From Istiophorus platypterus (taxonomy: Eukaryota; Chordata; Actinopteri; Istiophoriformes; Istiophoridae): 64,000 nucleotides of DNA. Where the stretch lies: contig CM029122.1 in NCBI GenBank assembly GCA_016859345.1, positions 7,244,575-7,308,574 of the forward strand. The letters run 5' to 3'. Shown one piece after another: positions 24,001 through 39,000 of this stretch. The first letter of the stretch is position 1. Each line of letters starts with the position of its first letter. The position numbers and the translations under genes were made by a program. The notes beneath the pieces are model-generated. The model saw only the letters and a list, made by a program, of their open reading frames with translations. It did not search any database and was not told where the DNA came from.

Positions 24001-27000
24001 GTATTCACGGAGAACATGACACAGTGGCATGAACACATACTTCAATGGGAAGATGCTATTAGATGTGAATTTGCCCAGTGTATTGTTCCTAGGCAAATTC
24101 CATTGATATTAAAAAAAAAAATTAAAATTAAATTTGAAAAAAAATTTTATTTTTTTTTTAAATGGTTCCCTATTTTTCTGTTCTTGTTTTCATTGCTTTT
24201 ATCTTTTTTATTCGTCCTGGTGGTTTTATTGTTTCGTTTTTTTTTTTTTCTTAATCGCATTGTGATCAAACATTTTACTGATTTTTGCCTTCTATTTTAT
24301 GCTGAACAGTGTTTAATGCTGTTTACTGATATTACCAGGCAAGCCAGTGAAATGCATTATTAGAGTTTGGACAAAGTGCTGTAGAAGGAGCTGTGTATCT
24401 GGAGCAGCCTAGTCTAACCCTGATATAACTGCAGGCTTAGCTTAATAAAAACATTACATAACACTACTTTGGTATTTTGGTGATTTATGCACATAGTTTA
24501 GCTCTAGTGGTGGAGAAAATATCATGTTTCAGTCTGCTTTGTGGAATTGCAATTCCTGAAATATGAACCTAACTTACTGGATCAAGCCTGAGTTTTACAC
24601 AGCCTAGAGACTGTAAGCGCCAACAAACATATGTGAACATGTCTTTTGCAGTCGGAGCATGTACACTGGAGTCTGATCGTGTTATTAACAGCGTTGATAA
24701 TATTTATGAATGGGTAGACATCCCCGTCAATATGTTTGTATGTACAGACATTGTTTTCAAGAGCCTGCTGTTTTTTTTTTTCTGATCAGTCAGTCACAGG
24801 AATGCATTACATAAGAGTTTATCTAACACACTTTTAATAGAATCTACCAAGCCCCCCCCTCCGGCAATCCCTGGCACCTTGAAACATCCAGTAATCTAAA
24901 GCTAAAATAATTACTTGATTAACTGATTACTCAACTGACGGTAAACGACTGGCAAAACTTGCGCCAATTGTTTGTCTTTTTTCAAACAAAAATCCCAAAA
25001 ATTCACTGTTATCGTCTTCTCAAGTGTGAATGTTTGCTGGTTTTAACAGTTCCCAGTGAACTAAACTCAACATCTTTGGATTTTTGACTGTTTCTCGGAA
25101 AAAAAAGATATTTTAATGTTTCATTTGTGCTTCAGAGGAATATTGATGGGCTTTTTTCAGTATTCTCTGAAATTTATATACTAAACACTCGACGGATTGT
25201 TATGTATAACAATAAATAACTGTCAGGCCTATTGATATTGATTATTCTGTCGGTTGCAGCCTTACAGTTTTCTTATGATGGAATAATACGACCTTACGTT
25301 AGGTTTTTCCTAGGTTAAATACTTGACACATACAAAAATGGATGCAGTTTGATAAAACACAACTTTACAAAAAACAAGCTCAATATAACCTTAAACAACT
25401 TAGGTCTTAAAGCTATATTTTGACACAGGGTCCTTCTACGAGGCCAGAACCACCAGATGGAGGAGAAAGTGAATATTGGGACTTCAATGGTGCAAATCTC
25501 TAATAAATTTGTGGCCCTTAGGGGTCTGGGGACCCTGGGCAGATTGCAACTTGCCCCGTGGGTAATCCAGCCTTTGACCCCTGTTTTGTGTGTCTCATGT
25601 ACATATTCCTGCCTGTGGTTTCATACAATTCCACTGATCTACAGGTGGCGGTAATGAGCCAAGATCTGCAGCACTGCACCAACAAAGGCAGGGGAGAAGT
25701 AGACTATTAGGAAGATGTAAATGTAAATGTACACCATGCTGGATTTAACATGTAAAGAAAACACTCAAGTGAGAAGTTGAAATCAGATGTTAAGGTAAAC
25801 TCACCGGTGGCTCTGCAAGTCCGGGATGGCAGACCCTCATCATCGTTACTCTGGATCTGAACGACAAACAACAGACAGAGGAAAGAGGAGTCAGCACCTC
25901 TCAGGGTGGCTTTATGCAAATACACTGAGTCAACATGCTTGTTGTCCCACACCTGCAGACCTTCATCCGGCTTTTAAGCGGGTAAAATCTCTGAAAGGTA
26001 CATTCAGATTCAACGAGACGGGGATCTTAAACTTGCTTTATGTGCTGGAGCATTTCTGTAGTCCATGTTTACTGGCCACAGGGCGGCATTCGTTAACTAA
26101 GAAGAGCGTTCGAGTGCCAAAAACTTTATCTAACGCAAGACGGACACTTTTTTTTTTTTGTATGGATCAATCTGAGAACCCCAGAATAAAGGCAAGGATG
26201 AAGAAGACTGGTTCCGGTTCAGCTCAGACCCGGTGTCCTCTATTTATCTGCTCAAATGAGGTGTGTCTTACAACTCCAACTGTTAGAGATATAAAGAACC
26301 CAAGGGAATCGCTGGGGCATCAGCATACCTCCTCCATGTCAAAAGAGTCAGCGTTTTCACTGCGAAGCTGGGCCAGCTGAGGTGGGGCCAGGGTGGCAGG
26401 AGCTTTCTCCGGGGTTGAGGTCAGGTTCTTCTCCTCTTTGACCACCTGAGTTCCCTCCTCCGTTCTCTGATTGGCTGAAAGACAGTCGGCTGACACTGGA
26501 TGTTGCTCTCCATTGGCTGCTGGTCCAGTGATACTCTGTTCAGGACTGATGAAGGGTCAGATTTTAGTCAAGTGTTAAGTAAAGTAACTCAAGTACTGTA
26601 CTTAAGTACAAATTTATAGTGTTTGTACTTTGAGTATTTTCATTGTATGGAAGTTTATACTTCCAATCAACTACATTTCAGAGGTAATTATTTAACTTTT
26701 TACTTTTACACTACAACCACCTGACAGCTTTAGTCACTAGTTACTTCACAAATTAAGATCTTACATATAAAGATAGTGGATACAGGCAAAATAAAAAGCA
26801 TAGTTAAAAGATTTTACCGGTGGTTTCCGTTTTTGCCCTGTGACTCATTATTTTTTGAAAAAGTTTTTAATTTGGCCCCCTTGTCAGTTTCAGATGTCAA
26901 TAAGTTGTTATCAGTTCCAGCAAAAACTTCTCACGTGGTTTAATTAAAATAGGTCGAATAATCTTGCATTTCACAAAAAAGGTTGATACAAAAGTTAAAA

Positions 27001-30000
27001 AAAAAAAAAAAAATCTACAAATACGTATATTACAAATCTCCCATTAATTATCACATTGGCCCTTAGATTTATCTTGAGATCCTTTGGAAGGGCCCGACCC
27101 CTAGGCTGGAAACCACCTAACTGAATTACCCAACTATTTATGAAATAGTTAAAACTAGCTCCGCCTTGAGTTGCTGAAACAGTGAAATACTACTCAGACA
27201 TTAATGACTCAGTATCGACAATCTAATAATGTTAAATATAGTAATATAACACTCAAGTTTTCTGTGGATTGAGTACTTTTACTTTTACAATTGTTTATGA
27301 TACTATGTTCTTTTACTTGCGTAAGACTCCAGATTAAGAATCCAAGTATTACATTGCATTTTTGTACTGAAGTTTTTCTTTAAGCAACAGTGCGTAACAT
27401 TTTTCTAACATTTTTTAGTTGAAATATGCTGAGCGCTCCCTTCTAACCAATCAGAGAAGGCCAGCATCAGGGGAGAGAGCTCACAGCTGTCAAGCAAAAC
27501 GTGAATATTTCATATTTTACCTTTAAGTTGAGGATCTGAGTACTTCCTCCACCAATGCAGCTACTTTAATTATAAGCTACCAAACATTAGCCGTACCCGT
27601 TGTCTGTCAGCCGATCTGTCTCTCCATCCCCGTTGGTTTCCTCGGTAACCGTCGCCAGGCAACAGCTGTCTTTCTTACGGAGGTGTTTCTGGCTGACCGT
27701 CTCCAGCTGGAAGTCGTGGTGGGTACCGAAGCCGTCCTGCTCCGGGGCGCCGTGTGCGTGACCGTTGGTGTGTGTGGGATCAGAGGGGGTGTGTCCGTTC
27801 ACCTGCGTGTGCTGGTTAGGTGTGTGCGATTCAGGCGACTCTGAGGCGGTCGCGAGCAGGTTGTGTTTGCTGATGGTCTTCTTGAGGAGTTTGGCGACGT
27901 TCAGGGCCGAGTTGCTCTTCTTCAGAGCAGGGGTCTTCTCATCGCCTCCTCCTTCTCCTGCTTCTCCTCCTGAGGGAGACGCGAGACGAACAGAGCTGAT
28001 TTTTATGACTAATAGTTTTCGTGAATTTGAATCTGACTAACAAGAAGGATGAAGTTGATTAAAAATGACTAAAATTCACGTTGACCTATGATCTCAGAAC
28101 CGAGGTGTAAACAGTTTATTCATGGTCACTCTCATTCAGATTCATGTGAAGTATATTTTGGCTTAGTCAAGCTGGTCTTGGGATCACAGGTTAACTATTC
28201 TATTGAGGTTAGAATGCATCCTGTTTAAAATTAGAGCCAGTGTCAAGCAACATGAAATCCAGCTAATCAACATCTCTCTTACAGTATTATGAAGTTAACA
28301 ATATCAGCAGGATCCCAAAAAACACTATTCTCAGTTACGTTGCAGCTAAAGCCTTGATTATCTTGTAAGAGCATTAACCTATTATCACTAGAAAACAACA
28401 CTGTTAGCCCAAGAGAGAGAGAAGAGGAATTAGGGATTTTGAGAGTGGGATTAAATAAAACTGTTGCAACCCTGGCTCCTGTGGTTAACGTTTTAAATAT
28501 CCTCCAGTGTTTCACAACTGGAAACACTCACTTTCAGGCTCCACCTGTAGCCCCATCGCTCATGAAATCAGAAAATTTGATTCAATGTGATTTGGCATAT
28601 TATAAGAGAAAATATTTTCCCTAACAAACCCCAGCTGTTTGTGGGTACAACCTTTCCACAGTGCTAATTCCATCAGTATATGTCATTGTCTCAACACTGC
28701 TAAGAGTTTTCTATTTCTTTATTTATTTATTTTTTTTTAAAAACACTAATACCTGTTTAATCTGCCTCTTAATTCCAGTTTTTCCACATTTCTCTCTTTT
28801 TAACCTGTTGTTGTTGAAACTGAAAACTTCTTCTACATTCACATTCAAAGTCTACCAATAGAAGGCTGGAACGGTATATAACATAAAAAAAATTATGAAA
28901 ACTAGAAAATTGAAAGAGCTGGAATTAATTGGTGGAGGAAAACAGTATTTATGTTTCCACATAAAGGCCTCTCTGCCACCGAAGTAAATAAATGATAAAT
29001 TTACAGCAGCTTCCATGGTTACCTTGGTCCCTGGAGCTGATGCGTGTGACGGGTTGACCAGAGACCTGACTGTAAAGCTGGAAGAACTCATTTGCTACTG
29101 ATGTCAAGACCTCGATCTGACGGAAACGACCTGGGCGAGATGAAAACAAATCGACGGTCACACAAGGAAAGTCTTACATACTGGATGACACAATATTACA
29201 AGCACCATTTTTTCAATCAAGTTAAATAAAGAGTCAGCTCAATTATCAATACTTTTTTGTTTTGCGCATGTTTTTTTTTGTTTTGGTTTGTTTGTTTCTG
29301 AGTATGTATTTTTCTATTTATATAAAAGATATATATCAATTTGAATTAAAAAAGGATTTTACTAAATCCAAGTCATACAGTGAGACATGACAGAGAACCT
29401 GCAAGACGATAGTTATCACACAGAGTGTAAAGTAAAGCAGAGGGTCCTTAACAGAAAAATGCACGACACAGTTTAACGCCAGCGTCACTGTTGTCATTGC
29501 TTTTATAACCAAAAACAATTGTCAAAACCAGCAAGAAGACGCCAGAAACGGAGAGATGCTCTGTCACATCCACAGCTGAAACAGACCAATCACAGTTAGT
29601 TTAAACAAACATTATTAAAAAACACAAAAACAAAAACACCCCCTCTTTTTTGTGGTTATGAGGCCGAACCTCTGGCCTGATGGAAGCAAGTGAAACTCCT
29701 TGTGTAAACGGTGCCTATAGTTGCGGCCATAAGATTGAGAACAAAGGGTCTCCCAAAATGCTAAGACTGTTCCTTTAAGTGTAATAATTGGCAGCGAGTA
29801 GATCAGGAGATTAGTTAAAAGTCTGAACATGTCAACATCCAGCTGCCAGGCAGAGCTCTCGCTTCTCTGAGCCAGGTCACATATCTTTGCTTGCTGGATG
29901 TTTCCTGGTCTCTCTCTCTCAGCTTGTTTTTGAAGCACTCCCTGAAAAATACCCATCTTACAAGGTCACTGAGTCTCATCTTCCGCCTTTGAAGAAGAAG

Positions 30001-33000
30001 AGGTTTTATTCAAAATCAACTCAGAAGGAAACTCCAGTTCCAGTGCAGTTTCAGAAAGCTTCTAGAAAAGGCGCCTCCGTCCTCAAACAAGACTTAACTC
30101 AGATCTCCATCCAAATGAGGCGTAAATTTTAACATGATCGCCGAAAATATATTCAAAAAAGAATGATAAATTATGTACGCTTCTATTGTCAACTATTTTG
30201 TAGATATTAGAGGAGTTGGCTGCATCAAAAATATACAGATGGTTTTGCTAATTCTCCATCTGTGTGCTATTAAACCACTACAGAAGAAGAAGAAAGTAAA
30301 TTAGATGGAAAGAAAGAGAAAGAAGACATTGACAATCAAGACGAAACAATGGAAAACAATGTGTATAACATGGCATTTTGTTTGTTTCATGTAATATTTT
30401 GCAATACTTTAACTTCTTTTGTCATGACCAGTATTTATGCTCAGTTTTTTATACACAAATTAAGAATATGCAGAAAAACTAGTGGTTGAAAATGTTGGAG
30501 GCTACATCCAGAATCATTCCCGATTTACAATACGATGCACTGTATTTACTGTTCCTTACCTTATGTGTGACATTTACAATTTTTGATGTAAAAATTACAG
30601 TTGTCAAGCCCTACAACTGTCAGTAAACCTTTGAGTGTTTGTTATGTAGGAAGTAACGAAGAAGGGAGTGATTTCAGGCACAGCCAGAATAAAGTGGATC
30701 ATTACACCAAAATGGAGAAGGTGACACTTGATCCTTGAAAGAAATACTGTTATGGGATTTGTTAAGTTCCTGCAATGAAAAACATAAATTCTTGTTGGGA
30801 CTGAATGCAGACGTCAGAGCCACTCCTTCCTTCTTCTTCATCTACGGTTGTGTAAGTCAAGTTGTCTGTGTCGTCTTTAACAGGATGATGACTTACATAC
30901 TTTCCTTCCTTCCTCCCCTCCTTCTCACCATCGCTCGCTGTCTAAATACTTGTCAGTCTGTTATGAAACACAGACTTCTGTCTTCTGTCCATCGCTCCAT
31001 AAATGCCCCATAACTCGCTCGGATGTTATCGCCTGAAATGCCGCGCAGGCCTGCTCTCTCTTAATGTCTCACCTTTGACCCCAACCATACCTCTAACTCC
31101 TAAAAACAGATCTGCTGGTTAATAAACTTCATTTGATGGGATTCAGTTACATCACTATTGCTATGTGAAAAATATAAGATGGACTGAAGTTGAAGGATTG
31201 GACTGGGTGGTGGAAAACTGCTGTAATTCCTGTTTAAGTGAGTTTATACTTATACTAGTATTGCGAAAGTCCAATGTAAACTACAATCGGCACATTTTTA
31301 AAGGTAATTCATGCGGTATTTTAAACAGACAGATGGAAATTATGGAATGACAAGGGTATTCACACATAATAAAGATTCCCATCTGGATGTGAGCTACGAG
31401 TTTTACCATCACGTACAATGCATCTTCTCAGAGTTATAACTCAGTCAAATCTGAACACACAGATATGATACACATGAAATTTTTAGAATCGGTTCAACTT
31501 TGAAATACATCACACATTCCAATATTTCTGATTCCAGTCACAAATAAAGATCCACATCAACTTAGAAATCACAGAAAAATGTTGCTCCTTAAAAACCTTA
31601 ACTTTGCCTGAGAATCATCATGTTTAGAAGCTTTTTTCAGTATCCAAGTAATTCAGTTAAAGTCATGTGTAGTTCCATTGGTAGATTTTAAACAGAAGCT
31701 GCAAATAGCTAATTCAGCATGCTTTTAGTGCCAATTTGCAAACAAATATAGGCTGAAAAATCTAAAATAGATCAAGTTGGCAACTTAAAAGCTTTACACA
31801 GCTATTCTGTCTTTATTAGCTCCTTGTTTTGACTTTATTGCACAATTAATGTACGGTTTGGTCCCACCATTGTCAATACCCTTATTTCCAGCATCAGGAG
31901 ATAGCTGTTTTCAGTGAAAAAATATCTCTGAATAACCCAGGAGCTGCTGACAGACCAAGTTAGCAACTAGCTGATGAGGACGACGGAGCTGGTGGTGAGA
32001 AAAACCAGAGCTAGAACTAGATTGAATATTGGTCTTAGATTCAACACAAACGTCAATGCAATGTTATGATGTTGCTCTGTGTATGCTGGATGCATAAACA
32101 TGGCTAAAATATTAGCAATAACAACTTGGTAAGGTGATAATACATAAATATTATGCTTTCAGCTAATTCTGCTGCCATCCAATGGGCAAAAATAAATCAT
32201 TCTACCTTTAAAACAACCTGAAAGATACGATAGAAGATACAAAACAAGATATTTAAAAAAAAACCCTTAAAATTAAAACACACATTAAGCTAATTATTGC
32301 ATCAAAACTACAAACCAGTCAGTCAAAAAAAACAGCTCTATAGTTATTTCATTCACATATGCATTCTTCTATGGAACCTGAACTGCTTATTACAGCAGCC
32401 ATGTGTGACGATAGTAATACTGCGTGAGTGTACTTCCTGCCGAATGCTGACTCTGCAATACAGCTCATTCTTAGAATCCTAAAACAGGAAGTGAGGAATA
32501 AGAGAAAATGACACGTACTCCCTCATTTTTCTACTCTTCATCCCAAGAGATTCTTTCTGATGGTGAGAACAGGGCTTACATAACAAACAACAACATGCAC
32601 ACGCACCACACCACAGACACACACAGACACACACACACACACCATACACACACGCACGCACGCACACACACACACGCATGCACACACGCATGCACACACG
32701 CATGCACACACGCACGTGTCTGGGATCCAGGGAAACGATGGGACAGTATGAGAATGTTCTGGAAAAGAAGAAAGCTTCCAGGAACCACAGACAGACCAGA
32801 GACTGTTAAAGGAGCAGTTCGCTTAATAAAAACAGATCCAGTTCTAATCCGAGTCACTGCAGATTTTCACAATATTAGTTTTGAATCAGGCATTTACAAT
32901 ATTGGGTTCCACTGCTCAAGTCTCAAGTGTCTTTGGTACATTATTCTCGAGGTATCACTATCCTTCAAAATAAGGGCTTGTCGAATCATCAGAAAAATAA

Positions 33001-36000
33001 CCAGGGGTTGAACTCTCCACAGAGTTTCATCACTTCTCATGTAAACAAACCAGTGCAACACAGTGAACGCCCTCGAGGAGACATTGTCCTAAAATATACA
33101 CTATTATCGTCACTTTAATGATTATCAAATCTCACCCCTCTCTGTGACAGATGTTTTTTTTCTATCCCACCATTGAGTGAGGCCATTCAGTCGAGCTATA
33201 CACACTTTTGGCTTCAGTTGTGGTTGGAGGGCACACTACATATGTTTTTGAGCACACAGGAAACTTTAGGAATATATAGTTTATGCTGCCAAAGTTTTAG
33301 GCACCTAGATTCTTATCCATCATGCAGTACCATCAGGGAGGCGTCTGATCTTTGCCAAATTCATTCTGCAACAACCCTAAATATAGAGCCAGAGACATAA
33401 GGATTTTCAGAGACTCAAAGATCAAGGAGTCCTATGACAGATAGTTGGGCCCCCTAAGAGTCCTGATATCGACATCATGGAGTCAGTCTGGGTTTACAGG
33501 AGACACTGAGACAGACTAAAATCCACAGAAGAACTGTGGCAACTTCTTGCTCGAAACGACCTACGTGCCCAGTATCCCAAAAAACTGCGAGAACTGGTGA
33601 CTCAGAGAGCTGTTGCTTTAAAGGCAAAGAGTGGTCACATCAGATATCAGTTTAATTGGAAAATCATATAAAATAAAAAATAATTCATATCATGTTTTTT
33701 TGAAAGCATCCTCATTTTACTTTCAGTGCCTTAAACATTTGCACAATACTGTCCATCCGATGCAAAGCAACATTTAATCAGGAAGCCGTCTGCGATGTCA
33801 TAAGCTGAACAGAAAATCCACTCTTAAAGATCTTCAAAATAATTATTTTGGCAGAAGTTTTAATTAGTAGGAAATGAGATGATCCTCATGAAAATCAAAC
33901 ATGTCTAAAGGGTGCTTTTACGCATAACTTGTTTGGTTTCTTTCGGACAAACTCCGCTGCATTTTTCTGTTTACTACTGTTCATTTTGGCCTGTGTAAAA
34001 GCTGCCAGTGGAACTCTGGTGTGGACTAAACAACCAGACCGAGACCACTTGGAAATGGAGGAGACCTTTAGCATGATTTCAAGAACTAAACTGCTCCCAG
34101 CTGTCTGCAAAAGCGATCTATATGTTTATGCAAACAATTCGGTCACCATGGTAGCACAAATGCACGTCAGCACATTAATGCGGGGATTTTCCATGAAAAC
34201 TGTCCAATCAATGAGTTACCTGTCATTCTGAATAACTTCATGTTTACTCCTCTTGGCTCATCTGCATCATCAGTGCTACATGAACACACAACTTACAGAA
34301 AGTTTAATGCCTCTCATGTGTATATTAATGTTCTCTGGTTTCACAAAGTTCCTCATGACCCGTGTTGGGCAGGTTACATGAAAACTGTAATCAGTTATTC
34401 ATTACACATTATTGAATGAAAAAGTAATCACATTACTTTACTAATTACTCAGCAGCAAAATTAATTATATATAATTACTTGTTAATTTTCCATTGTTACT
34501 CAGCTGTCAGCTCGATCGAAGGTGCCAATAAACAATCTGAATCCTCCACACCCATATGCTCCGTCCACTGTATTAAACACATGTACAAATTTTAAAAAAG
34601 GGGTATTTTGGTTTAAAAAGCAGGCAGTCCTATAATTTGGAGGGATTTACTAACCATCCTGCATCAAGCTTAGCCTCAGGGAATGAACACAGCTCTCTAG
34701 AATTCCAGTCCTCAGATGCACAGTTATACTCCCTCCGACTCAAAAAAGGAGACTAACGCCTGAATGTACCTGTGGAAAACATTTGCCACATCAGTTGAAC
34801 AAGAACACGCCAAGTTTAAATGAGGCAACTCTGGAATTACCTGGATTTGGGTTTCTCTTCTTTTGGTAAATGCTACCACCAACCCCACACCTCAACCATT
34901 TCCTGGACCGGTCTGACCACTGAAGACAGATCAAACTGCTATCACCCCTCCATCAAACTCCTGTTAAGACAGCGAGCAAGCCGACCCCCAAAGTAACAGA
35001 GCGTTACTGAGATCGGTAAATGTAATGTAACTGCAGTGTGGTCACTAATCTTCAATAATTTTTTAATGGGGAACTGAACAGAGCAGAACATGAGCAGAAA
35101 ACACCTCCATTTTAACCCCTTTTCACTTTTTGTGATTGATCAATGAAAACTGCTAAACTGCACTCACATATGGTCTTGCATTAAGTATGTTACTATGGTC
35201 ACCAAAAGATCTGAAGCATAAATATAAGTTGTTCATCCCATATACAGATCAGGAGACTACAGAGATCAGCAGATGGTTTTAATATAAGTCTAGCTTTCGA
35301 GTGACATACTGTATCTGTTCTAGCGCAGTCCTGTGGTTGGTCTGTTTTACTTTGACACCACATACTAACCACACCAGAGTCCATTTGGAGGATGGCCAAG
35401 ACCCTCATTTTCCAGGCAATCTTGGCTTGGTTGGGCTGCTTACTTTGCACCAAAATTCGACTAACTACTTTCACAGCAGCCCAAACAAACTGAATTAAAC
35501 GGTCAAACACACCAGTTTGTACAACCGACCCAGCTGTACGCACTGCCTTTGGGCCAGTCTTCCTGACCGGGTAGGATCCTACACTGCTGTCTGCCAGTGT
35601 CTTTTCTGATACCTCCATGGGGGGGCTTTATAAATAATGTTATTACGTGGCGGGTGTTACGGAGTATGTTATGACAGATAAGCACTGTTTATAGGGGATG
35701 GAGTTCATCTAAATACAAATGGTTCCAGGTTATTCTCAACAAACATACTGCAAATGTTAAAAAGATTTTTCATGTGGGGGCCAGCCACAGCTATGCACTC
35801 ATCTAAACCAAGCCTTTTAGGTTTACAAACCCTCACCCCCCAGCCAAGGACAGGGGTCACATCTGGACATAAACTAACCCCTTTAATTAGTCACAAGGTT
35901 GAACAGTATACCACTCCTCTCTGCGTTCCCACATGAATTACTGTTAAAGACCCTCTTCATATTTCAAATCATTCTTTTACGGCCTCTAATTTAATAACTA

Positions 36001-39000
36001 TTCCCCTACAGCCTTCTATCATTACTTCTGATCCTGCTCCAAGCACTCCATTTGACCCACAAGGCTTTAAGAATAGAAATCGACTAGGAATAAATTAAAT
36101 CAATTCAAATATTAGGAGCCAATTTTAAAAATTGGATCATGTAAAAGGTATTACTTTTACAGATGGATCCTGATATCTTGTATCCTGGAATGTAAATGAC
36201 CCAGATGTAGCCCTATAAGACAACTTATAAAGGGGGCAGAGGTGAGTAGGGGGAGGTGGAGGGGAGGAGGGGTGTTTATTTATGTTAAATCTAGTTTCCC
36301 TATAACATGTCTAAATGCTCTCACCATACCAAGAGGTTTTGAACTATTAGCACAAAAGATTTCTGTAGGACCGCTGTAACTGTGGTAAGGATTTATTGAC
36401 TCCGTCTCCCGATTCAGGTTCTCTTTACGCTATAGCCAAAGTATTTTCTTGGTTTTTAAAAGCTGAGTTGTTTGGGGTAGGTAACATTGTTCTGAAATGG
36501 CTGAATGATTTCTCTGATTATCCTAAGGAGATGAATGGTGGTCTCAATTATTTCCAGCTGATAACAGAACACACAAGGCCAGATCTGAAAGACGGCTCAT
36601 GGTTTACCCTAACTGAACTTTGTTTTTTTTCCCAGGGTTGACAAAATTATTGCCTGTGGTGCCTTCAAGCTTGCTTTTACAAAGACTGCATAGTAATGGT
36701 CTAGATAGAAAGACTCGTGATTGGTTTAGTCAATTTTCTGTTTTGAAAGTTTCAATGTGTATAGTCAGCAATTACCCATTCAGTTTTGGCCAGTGTGACA
36801 GGGTGTACCAAAAGGGACAATTTCAGTCATGGCTCACTTCACTTTTTATATTAACAATATTGTTTCTTCACTGAATAGCTGTCAAGTCCATCTTTATGCG
36901 GATGACACCGTTGTATATTGCTGACTCTGCACAACTAGCAATTGAGAACCTGCAACTCTCTTTTAATGTTCTTCAGGAAACTCTTAGCAATCTTAAGCCA
37001 GTACTTAATATATATAAAACAAAATTCATGATATTCTCTAGAGCCAAAAAAATCGATTACATTATTTGCAAATATCCACTGCAAATGGATCTAAAAATGA
37101 GAGAGTCACTGAATATGGCGTCTTGGCATTTTACAATTAAATATCATAAAGATGACCTGGTCAGCAAACTGCATGAGAAAATGGCTACTTTTACAGAAAC
37201 AGAGCCTCCTTCACTATATTTAGCAGAAAAAAGGACTTTTAGAGCAGTTTTAGTGTCTGTGTTTGAAAATGGAGCTGTAATTTATAGAAATGCTGCACCC
37301 TTCACTCCTGAACTCCTTGACACATTCTCTCATTTTGCATTATTACTGCAGATAGCTATGGTACTGACCATTGTATTCTCTATGATACAGTTAGTTTTTT
37401 TTCCTCTGGTTGAGAGGCGAAACAAATACAGGTCTCTGTTTTTTTGTTTTTTTTTAATAAGGCCATTATCAGCAAGCAATCACCTTATACTGCAATGTTG
37501 TTGAACTGGAACTTTGGAACTTGTCAAACTCTCTCAAATGGCTTATACTCAAGTTCCCCTGAGTACAGTCTGAATTAGGAAAGGCAGCCTTTTGTTTTAA
37601 CGCCACAACCTCTTGGCACAACCTTCAACAGACTGTAAAAATTACTTCCCTAATACCGTGTGGGTTATTTATAGCCATGATTACAAACCTGCCCAACTAC
37701 ACTCATAACCATTGTAACTAGCTTTATTACTTCTTGTCTGCACCTTAATGTTTTAATATGCTTACCTTTAACTGTTTTAATCTGGGTTTTTTTGTTTGTT
37801 TTTTTGCTGCCTTATGTAATCCCAGCATCGCTGAAAATCAGGGCTGCCTTCAATGTATCCCCAAGAATTAAATACAGGCAGAATTAAAGAATGAAAGAGT
37901 CATTGGAGTCAAAGATTGAGCAAACTCCTCTTTAGCTCTTTCATTTTCTCTCAGTGGGCCTTTTGATGTGTACTCATTCCCTAGTTTTTTTGTCATCATG
38001 AGTTGTTTTTCTGCCCATTAGACTCTGGTTCCACTAAATACTGGCCTTCTTCTCTTGACTCAGTTCACTGAGCCACAGCTTGCATGCCACCAAACAGCTT
38101 GTGACTCATTTAGTTGTTATCTGCATATAACAAGAAAATTAGGTTGTGATCCTGAAATAAGCAGTTGGAAACAATTTATATGCATGAGCTACCGCCTGTT
38201 TCGGATGTCCTTAAGGGACAGCATCCGGTTGTTTTTTTTAGAAATCTATAGTACAGGTTAATACCTCTGGTGGCTGTTTGCCAACAGACTGAAAAAAAAC
38301 CCTGAATCACGAATAAATGGCAAGACTGATCCAAAACCAGTTTGTTTATCAGTGACCAGTCACTCACATCAACACCCTCTGATCAATTAATTTGATTTTT
38401 ACTTGATTTTTATGTGGCATTTCAAGGATTTGGACAAAATAATCAAAGAATGAATGAACCCAGCCTAATGACCTTATGTGTTTCGCCAACAAGGAAGTTC
38501 TATGACTCCCTTGTTTTGTCAATGAACTTCCTGTCTATACCAGGGGTTGGAGTGTGGCGCTTTGTGTAGCTGGACATCTGCTGCTTTTGATAATGCAGCA
38601 GTGGCATTTTAGCCAATATGTGAGCAGTTTCTCAGTAAAAACACACAGTCTGAAGGGCAGACACAGCTGTAAGAGAATTAGACGCATTCAGTCACAAAAG
38701 TCTAACAAACACTCACAGTACACGACTCTTGCTCCTCATGGTGTCTTTCCTGAGTATAGATAAAGGTTATATAAAATGGTCATACATTTACATAGTGGGA
38801 TCATGTCACTGTTAAAACGTTCATGTTGACTGGTAAGAATGTGTTTGCATTTGCATTTCATTTTGTGTTCATAACAATATGACATGATAACAGGAGTCTG
38901 CTGATGGTGGGCATTCAAACGGTGTGAGAGTACAGTATTGCTTCATCCAAAACACAGTGTCACAGTGGAGACTCATTTGGTTAGTTACACTGTCAGACTG

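Noticed and set aside
23851..24363. 170-codon plus-strand ORF in an itprid2 intron
   Set aside because: The second half is Phe/Leu-rich from T runs, the first half matches nothing known; probably chance.
29887..30132. 81-codon basic plus-strand ORF
   Set aside because: No recognisable domain, antisense in an intron, no splice or codon evidence; could be a degraded repeat.
35199..35618. 139-codon minus-strand ORF
   Set aside because: Overlaps a MITE-like repeat; no known domain.
38201..38230. Small imperfect palindrome CGGATGTCCTTAAGGGACAG
   Set aside because: Isolated, imperfect and just downstream of the LINE; no support as a terminator or element end.
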